From NCBI GenBank assembly GCA_950022655.1, contig OX465580.1:3891122-3955121 (forward strand): a stretch of DNA of 64,000 nucleotides, given 5' to 3'. The position numbers and the translations under genes are program-made. This stretch comes from Alentia gelatinosa. Its lineage: Eukaryota > Annelida > Polychaeta > Phyllodocida > Polynoidae. Under the pieces are notes generated by a model that ran no database searches, was not told the origin of the DNA, and worked only from the letters and a program-made list of their open reading frames with translations. Positions 57,204 through 64,000 of this stretch are shown here, piece by piece; the stretch's first letter is position 1; each line of letters opens with the position of its first letter.

Positions 57204-57670
57204 TAGAGGGAAACTATCTTCCGGTGAGCAAAAGTTCAAAGTTACGAGGTAAGGCTTGGAAAAATTACTGCCCAAGGCGTCAGCCACGGGCAGTAATTTC
57301 TCCAAGCCTTACCGATTAACTTTGACTTTTGCTTACCGGTACTTGGTTTCCCTATTCCTATATACCTTCAAATATCGATAAAAATGCTTAATTCTTTACC
57401 TGAAACACTTCCGATGCAAATGGCCACCCTTATCGAGTAACCACAACACCTATTGTTTCGTCCCGCTGCTGTATTGTATCACGTGATCAGAGCGGGACGA
57501 AAACGTCAGAGCGGGACAAAAAACATGAGAGCGGGACGAAAACGTCAGAGCGGGACGAAAACATGAGAGCGGGACGAAAACGTCAACCTCGACACATAAC
57601 TTATTTTTAATGCACCCCCCCAGCAGCGGTATGTAACTCTAGTTAGTTCAATAATGGGTATATAGGAATA
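57204..57670. mobile_element. Family N element, copy 3
   Basis: Ends as in the other copies. The inner stem here is AAGGCTTGGAAAAAT pairing with AATTTCTCCAAGCCTT around the same loop (CCCAAGGCGTCAGCCACGGG). The tail carries five GAGCGGGACR repeats at about 57490-57582. Confidence 0.8.
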
Positions 57671-57779
57671 ACTCCTTCAGGTCGAACTACATACGGCAGC
57701 GTCAAAATGCAGCTACATGTGGGCATAGATATGTACGGATGCGAACTGCATCAGAAGACTTACTCACATCGCATCAAGA

Positions 57780-58138
57780 GACATCACAAGTTTGAGTTTC
57801 AGTTTATTTATGTCACACATTTTGTTGGGTCCGTAATCTCGTGACGCGAAGACGAGTGAGATTACGGAGCCAAGACAATTAGTGACATAAATAAACTCAA
57901 ACTCAAATGAGTGGCATCTAGATTTTATCCTACCCCTAATAAAAAACGCCATAGGTTTAACATTGACTCAATGTATTTGACGGAGCGTTGGATAAAGTGT
58001 TATTTATGCACCGAGGTGAATAAAAAAACGGACCAATCAGGGACGAGATAACGAAAGTAGATCCGGCAGCATTGATAACTACTAAAATGGATAATTACAA
58101 ATATTCTCTGTATATCGGTGAGATGGGGTAGGATAAAT
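57780..58138. mobile_element. Family D composite, copy 5
   Basis: A palindrome at about 57785-57915 (GTTTGAGTTTCAGTTTATTT pairing with AAATAAACTCAAACTCAAAT) has tip CTCGTGACGCGAAGACGAGT. It is followed by TTTATCCTACCCCTAATAAA and a module to GGGGTAGGATAAA at 58126-58138. Confidence 0.65.
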
Positions 58139-58489
58139 ACGAAACTGAACTAGGAATATCTGATTCAGCTTTCTGATGTAGAGAATACAATGAGGAGCAT
58201 TGGTCGGTGTTCCATACAGTAAATGTTGTATCTGATACAGAAATAACTATTAATTCATTTCCTGAGACGCCCTTCAGTTACAGGGAAGGCTCCATACGCC
58301 AATCGGAACCCTTTGTTGACAGGTCTATTTACTGTTGAAGTCTTACTACTGACTGCACGAAGGAAATGAAAGATTGATAAAGGCAGGCAGTCTGCACGGG
58401 ACTTGTAACAAGATACCTAAATGCTTGGGGAATTGCATTGTCATAAAGCTAAAGGAACATCATAGAAATGCCAGCATAAAGAAATCAGC

Positions 58490-59010
58490 AGGTTTTGGTC
58501 AAAGTGGTCCATGAGAATGAGTGGATATTGTGTAGTGTTCAAAGGAGTTGGAGAGTGACTTCTTTGTTTCTAAATTTCTAGATAGATGGTTGCGGATAAA
58601 GATCTGCTCTCATCTTGTCTAAAAAACCTCGGATTCAACGCACGCCCCGTCATACGTTATTCCTGGAGAATGAGATCTTTGACCAAAACGAGTCGTTTTC
58701 TGAATTTATCTCACCCCTGTACACGCTAAGAGAATGGACGACACACAGGATATATGTCATAAACCATGGAGAATGGACTTTAATACTTGTAGGGGCATGC
58801 AGAATGAGTTACCAATGTTAAACCAATGGGACAGAAATACCACGGATGATCGACCTCTGACCCTAAACGTGAATAGGTTTCTGAATTTATCTCACCCTTC
58901 ACATTGACTAATGGGCTAACATTTGTGACATAATCCCTCATTGGATATTTTTTTCTACTGGATATGAGTTCCCAATGTTAAGTCTATGGGGGAATAATAC
59001 CAGGGGTGAG
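58490..59010. mobile_element. Family D composite, copy 6, decayed
   Basis: TTTTGGTCAAAGTGGTCC and TCTTTGACCAAAACGAG are the remains of the hairpin arms (as in copy 3). They are followed by TTTATCTCACCCCTGTACA and two diverged modules ending CAATGTTAAGTCTATGGGGG and CAGGGGTGAGGTA. Confidence 0.5.
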
Positions 59011-59689
59011 GTACATGCTTTTTATTCAGGGTAGCATAAAACTTGTCATAGTCTTCAGTAGTATCGTCCGTACAAAATGTTGGACAATCGCTTAAAGCCC
59101 AATACACATCTACTGATTCAGATTTGAACGATTAGTTCCCAAATCGTATGGTTGTCAGTGAACTTATCACAGGCAAATTATGTAACCCCTCAGCCACCCA
59201 ATCAGGGGCCATTTACCAACCACTGCACGAGAGCCACTATTTTACATATGAATATGCCTGGCGTATATATAAGTATGCTTTTGCATATACAAGGTCGTCC
59301 TATTCCCCGTGTGTATACACCTCATCTGAAGGCTTATATAAGCGTCCATGTTGCGGTCATGTATACGTCATAGACACGCCTGATTCTGTTGTATTTATGC
59401 CACTATCCAATAATTCCGATCTCTGCCACTTGGGGACACCACTGTTCTATATCTCATTTGCCATTAGTCATTAAGTCCTTGGTATATGGATAATCCAATA
59501 TTATATTATCAATTCTTATCATAAAATTGTTCTAAAACCCTATTAAATACATATAATAAACCCTGCATTGTTTGGTATTTTAAACGTTTTTTAATAGATT
59601 TTACTTTCAAACACCACTCCTCTGTAGGGTTGTGGATGCAAGCCTTTATAAGACTTTAAGAAGTTGACACTATAGACAGTGAAGCCCTG

Positions 59690-59805
59690 TTCCCCGGCCG
59701 CCCGGCCGCCGCCCGGCCACCGCCCGGCCACCGCCACTGCCGCAACATTGAAGTCCTCGCTCACAATCCTTCCCTGCTCCCGCTCCCGCTCCCGCTCCAG
59801 CCCTC
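59690..59805. repeat. GC-rich CCCGGCC and CTCCCG short repeats
   Basis: CCCGGCCGCC/CCCGGCCACC-type words repeat four times (59695-59735) and CGCTCC words repeat at 59778-59797. Confidence 0.8.
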
Positions 59806-60171
59806 TCCTAGTCTTTGATTATGAACATTCACTAAATGATTAATCACAATCAGAATAAAGTTCATTTTAATATGTATCCTTCTCTGACTGGCCCATGAAT
59901 CACAGACTTGTCCACTATGAACGGAATCTCCTGTTTATGGCCCCAAGCCGCTCCCTGTAACCCTACACCTCCTCCTACCCCTCCCCTCCCTGGCCGCCTG
60001 TGTCATCATAGCAATAAATTTCTCCTGACAGTGACCTGATTGAGATCAAAGTGAGAAGGTATCAATCTCCCAGCAGATATCCTGATCAGTGGCCAGGATA
60101 TCTGTTTGGAGAGTGCTGGGAATACTGGTGCTAAACAGCACCAGAAATCGGACACCATTACCGATTGTACC

Positions 60172-61440
60172 AGTCCCTGTATCCCAGCAAGGAGGGTAGC
60201 CATAGGATGCAGGGACTGGAGCCAGTATCCCAATGAGGAGGGTAGCCATAGGATGCAGAGACTGGAGCCTGTATCCCAGCGAGGAGGGTAGCCATAGGAT
60301 ACAGCGACTGGAGCCAGTCTATCCCAGTGAGGAGGGTAGCCATAGGATGCAGGGACTGGAGCCAGTCTATCCCAGTGAGGAGGGTAGCCATAGGATGCAG
60401 GGACTGGAGCCAGTCCTGTATCCCAGCGAGGAGGGTAGCCATAGGATGCAGGGACTGGAGCCAGTCCTGTATCCCAGCGAGGAGGGTAGCCATAGGATGC
60501 AGGGACTGGAGCCAGTCCTGTATCCCAGCGAGGAGGGTAGCCACAGGATACAGGGACTGGAGCCAGTCCTGTATCCCAGCGAGGAGGGTAGCCATAGGAT
60601 GCAGGGACTGGAGCCAGTCCTGTATCCCAGCGAGGAGGGTAGCCATAGGATGCAGGGACTGGAGCCAGTCCTGTATCCCAGCGAGGAGGGTAGCCATAGG
60701 ATGCAGGGACTGGAGCCAGTCCTGTATCCCAGCGAGGAGGGTAGCCATAGGATGCAGGGACTGGAGCCAGTCCTGTATCCCAGCGAGGAGGGTAGCCATA
60801 GGATGCAGGGACTGGAGCCAGTCCTGTATCCCAGCGAGGAGGGTAGCCATAGGATGCAGGGACTGGAGCCAGTCCTGTATCCCAGCGAGGAGGGTAGCCA
60901 TAGGATGCAGGGACTGGAGCCAGTCCTGTATCCCAGCGAGGAGGGTAGCCATAGGATGCAGGGACTGGAGCCAGTCCTGTATCCCAGCGAGGAGGGTAGC
61001 CACAGGATACAGGGACTGGAGCCAGTCCTGTATCCCAGCGAGGAGGGTAGCCATAGGATGCAGGGACTGGAGCCAGTCCTGTATCCCAGCGAGGAGGGTA
61101 GCCATAGGATGCAGGGACTGGAGCCAGTCCTGTATCCCAGCGAGGAGGGTAGCCATAGGATGCAGGGACTGGAGCCAGTCCTGTATCCCAGCGAGGAGGG
61201 TAGCCATAGGATGCAGGGACTGGAGCCAATCCTGTATCCCAGCGTGGAGGGTAGCCATAGGATGCAGGGACTGGAGCCAGTCCTGTATCCCAGCGAGGAG
61301 GGTAGCCATAGGATGCAGGGACTGGAGCCAGTCCTGTATCCCAGCGAGGAGGGTAGCCATAGGATGCAGGGACTGGAGCCAGTCCTGTATCCCAGCGTGG
61401 AGGGTAGCCATAGGATGCAGGGACTGGAGCCAGTCTATCC
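60172..61440. repeat. 51-bp minisatellite, about 25 units
   Basis: CCAGTCCTGTATCCCAGCGA, then GGAGGGTAGCCATAGGATGC, recurs with an exact 51-bp period (for example 60411 and 60462). Left-edge units are shorter (46-47 bp) and more variable. Since 51 is divisible by three and the unit has no stop in several frames, open frames of more than 430 codons exist on both strands; I do not treat them as genes. Confidence 0.97.
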
Positions 61441-61922
61441 CTCTCCCTACACTCACTCACTCGATGTCTGCACCACCACCATTGTCTGTGATTGTCTTTT
61501 TTTTTGTTTTTTACCGGTACACATATACGCCCGGCTTATATATATTGCGGAGAGGTTATTTCCTCTCATATACACCAGGTGTGAAATACAGCCAAGATGC
61601 GTCCGTGTACAAGAGTCTTGATTGCGCCTAAAACACTGGTGTATAATATGGACGTATATATATGAAAACAAGTCAATTTACAGCCGATACATGCACTTCC
61701 GCGATGGCGTATATAGCAATAAACTGACAAAAGAATATTTCAAGGAGGTGGGGGGTGGGAGGGGGGGTCACTAATCATTGGTTGACCGTTGCCTAGTTGT
61801 CCTACATCTATCGACTACGGCCGACTCGCTAGGATGCCTCACCTGAGACAAAGTACTGTTTCTTTGTCGCTGACAAAGGTACATCAATGTTCTTAAATCG
61901 GTAGATGTGCATTGGGCTTTAA

Positions 61923-62590
61923 GGGTCTCGCATCGTCAAAGGCTCGTTCGCTGACGATATGTTCTTTATGCTACGTTTTGGCACCAACGAGACTCATACG
62001 ATGTTTTTTTTTATCGTAGAATTATTATTCAACAGATATCTGAGACCGCTTTATAACTTTACTATATACCTACTGCCGTAACTAACGTGATTACTACACG
62101 CTGCTCCCGATGATGTACTGCACATCTGTGCAGTATATCAGGGTTCATTTCACGGTCGTAACGGATATGATTACGACGTCGATATTTAAAAATGGCCGAC
62201 GGTGTCTACGCTTCGACATCGGTAACGTTTATGTTGGAGTACATAAAGGAGACTTACTGAAATACTGTGAAATCAAAAATACATGAATGAATTACAGAAA
62301 AACTTCGAAGTACAGTAATAAAAACCTGAATAAACATGGTAAGGACCTTAAAAACAGGAGAGAACAACTGCTATGTTTTTTTCCCGACGGTTTCGCGCCG
62401 GTTTCCCCCGGTTTCTCCTTGTAAACATGCCAAGGCCAGAGTTCGGATCGAAATTTGTACGTTTACCGGAACATCGTTTTATTACTGTCTCTCACACGGG
62501 GAGAGAAGCACCTACTAAACACATCACCAGAAACACTGGCCCCTCATGTTCCCCTTAGCCTGGCAGCCTGGCCTAGTTAGACTAAAGGCC
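61923..62590. other. Intergenic, one short palindrome
   Basis: ATACTGCACAG-type hairpin at about 62111-62135 (GTACTGCACATCTGTGCAGT) within a longer weak inverted repeat. No gene recognised. Confidence 0.35.
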
Positions 62591-62817
62591 AGGTAACGGG
62601 TTGCAGTTTCGTGGTGCATTATTGGTAGCGCCTCCATTTTTCTGTTGCATTGTGGGATTGGCAGACCACCAGATACACTGGTTCCCGGGGCATCCACTAG
62701 GGGGCTCGGCGGAGATATATGCGGAACCCAGCCAAACCACTAGTCCACTAGTGCCCTGGCCCTAACGACAACGGGATTTACTACAGTCTAGTTGAAGGTC
62801 GTAGGAACCCGTTACCT
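62591..62817. mobile_element. Inverted-repeat element with promoter-like content
   Basis: AGGTAACGGGTT (62591-62602) is perfectly inverted as AACCCGTTACCT (62806-62817). Inside are a YY1-like GCCTCCATTTT, a TGCATTGTGGGA (62646-62657; ZNF143-like in reverse), an ATTGG, and CCACTAGGGGGCTCGGCGG (62694-62712; CTCF-like). It could instead be a housekeeping-type promoter with a chance inverted pair. Confidence 0.45.
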
Positions 62818-63044
62818 GTCCCTTATTTCATTAGGGCAGGGAACCAGTCCAATGTTCCCCTCAGCTTCTGAATGGTGACAGCACTTCAAGGGCTGTAGAT
62901 ATTTTCTTCTTTTTTTTTCCTTTTTGTTTTTGCAATTTTTATTAGGGAATATTGTGTGTTCACAATCACCGAATTCGGCTATACAGCCGTTCTTCCACTC
63001 GGGCCCTTGCCCCATCTATACCTGACAAGACTAGTAGGCGATAA
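62818..63044. other. Spacer with a T-rich tract
   Basis: Contains T runs at 62909-62940 and nothing else recognised. Confidence 0.3.
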
Positions 63045-63513
63045 GGCCCATTTCCATTGGCCCATTTCCTGTCACCGATCTACAGTCAGGAACCACCAAC
63101 AGACTTTGGGCACTGCTGACCCAAAATCGGTCAATGGAAATGACCCAGCTCGTGAAATGACCCACACCTTTTTCTGCTTAGATTAGGCAATATGGCACCA
63201 CCCACCATTGAGTGAATGCTTGGTGATTGAGTAAAATCTATTTCCCGTCTATATTGACGCAGTCAGTGGCACCACGGACAGACTTTCTGGGTAACTCAAA
63301 AAATCTACACTTTTCATTGACCAATGGAAACATTTTGTGCTTAGATGATGCAATGTGGCACCACCCACTACTGAGTTAAAGCTTGGTCACTGAGTGAAAT
63401 CTACTACCCTCAGCGATTTTTCGATACTGACGCACAATAAGTGGCACCACCGACAGACTTTCTAGGTAATTAAAAAAATCTACACCGTTTTCGTCGGCCA
63501 ATGGAAACAGGCC
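63045..63513. mobile_element. Family A element, long copy
   Basis: GGCCCATTTCCATTGGCCCA on the left and TCGGCCAATGGAAACAGGCC on the right are the ends. A second internal TGGCACCACCCAC..AGTGAAATCTACTACC block suggests a partial internal duplication (63192 and 63356). Confidence 0.75.
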
Positions 63514-63521
63514 ATTAAACT

Positions 63522-63720
63522 GCCTTTCCACCTGCCGACAAGTTTGACACCGATTTTATAACAGCCGTTGAATAAACTGCGAATCGTTAGCACAGACAAA
63601 TTCCCAGAGACAACCGATATTTTTTACATGATGCATAAAATCGTTAGCCTTTTCTTCGGAATATGGAAAAGCCACATTAGAAAGACAAGTCAAAAACGGT
63701 AGGTGTAAATAGGGCTTTAT
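63522..63720. mobile_element. CACCTGCCGA-family element, short
   Basis: CTGCCTTTCCACCTGCCGAC and ACGGTAGGTGTAAATAGGGC form a plausible inverted pair related to 15678-16032. Confidence 0.45.
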
Positions 63721-63859
63721 GCCTAGGACACACCAAGCGAGAAGCTGAATTCCAAATTTCTTTCTTTGTTTGGTTTGATTGAATCTATGTGATGAATTCA
63801 GGTAGGAATCTCACCCCAACACATTTACTGAGGTGAGAGTTCTTTTACTTCCCACACCA

Positions 63860-64000
63860 CATAGACATGGTATGAGAAGGACTGGCCTTTGATATAGCAG
63901 TAAACCTACCACTGCTGGTGGTGAAGGAGAAAGGTGGCTGTACACCACACTACATAGACATGGTATGAGAAGGACTGGCCTTTGATATAGCAGTAAATCT
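63860..64000 (+). repeat. Start of a 93-bp tandem array, cut by the window end
   Basis: CATAGACATGGTATGAGAAG, then GACTGGCCTTTGATATAGCA, occurs at 63860 and 63953. The second unit continues past the end of the window. Confidence 0.7.

Larger units (their letters stand above)
59096..61918. mobile_element. Family O element interrupted by a family B element and minisatellite
   Basis: AGCCCAATACACATCTAC (left) and GTAGATGTGCATTGGGCT (right) are the family O ends, flanked by TTAA (59092-59095 and 61919-61922). Inside, the two halves of a family B element start at 59224 and end at about 61735. About 2.1 kb (59375-61515) in the middle of B, including a 51-bp minisatellite, is absent from the complete B copy at 6742-7140. 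Confidence 0.7.

Noticed and set aside
60006..61621. Open frames of 430-484 codons in the 51-bp minisatellite
   Set aside because: Four frames on two strands are open over the same bases because 51 is divisible by three. There is no domain, signal or codon bias to favour any of them.

Overview
This looks like about 64 kb of gene-poor animal DNA. It has one clear single-exon gene, no bacterial or viral genes, no rRNA or tRNA that I can recognise, dense short inverted-repeat elements and several very long tandem arrays. A lancelet (Branchiostoma) or another marine deuterostome is my best guess, because the one gene is an intronless MECA-like rhodopsin-class GPCR and the repeat landscape (many TIR-only DNA elements, many minisatellites) would fit. 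This is an inference; nothing in the sequence names the species.

Layout. 1-13.0 kb: a patchwork of non-autonomous DNA elements, a CT-rich microsatellite with a 200-N gap (5840-6039), an 82-bp and a 46-bp minisatellite, and a probable solo LTR (9775-10059). 13.1-15.6 kb: a minus-strand GPCR gene (14021-15160) with a CCAAT/E-box promoter-like block upstream. Downstream lies an array of about 157-bp units, each carrying a copy of the receptor's own C-terminal tail codons. 16.0-18.3 kb: a degenerate 19-bp 'TTTAAGTCC' array ending at a CpG-rich block. 19.08-30.95 kb: an 11.9-kb satellite of interleaved 26- and 33-bp units, with higher-order duplications. 31-37 kb: more DNA elements and (TA)n tracts. 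36.96-41.07 kb: a 4.1-kb satellite of about 53 units of 77 bp. 41-64 kb: further element copies, including PIF/Harbinger-like (TTA/TAA duplication) and TTAA-flanked families, a 51-bp minisatellite nested inside two elements (60.2-61.4 kb), and the start of a 93-bp array at the right edge.

Main points for a reader. (1) The receptor tail, which ends in a PDZ-ligand motif, is repeated downstream; the nearest copy differs from the coding copy mainly at synonymous sites. (2) Two hairpin element families keep a conserved hairpin tip while their arms differ between copies and remain self-complementary. (3) Two different TTAA-flanked elements each carry a 34-bp-period array of the same palindrome beside one terminus. 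(4) Several minisatellites sit inside, or appear to derive from, short DNA transposons. The very long open frames in the tandem arrays come from repeat periods divisible by three and are not annotated as genes.
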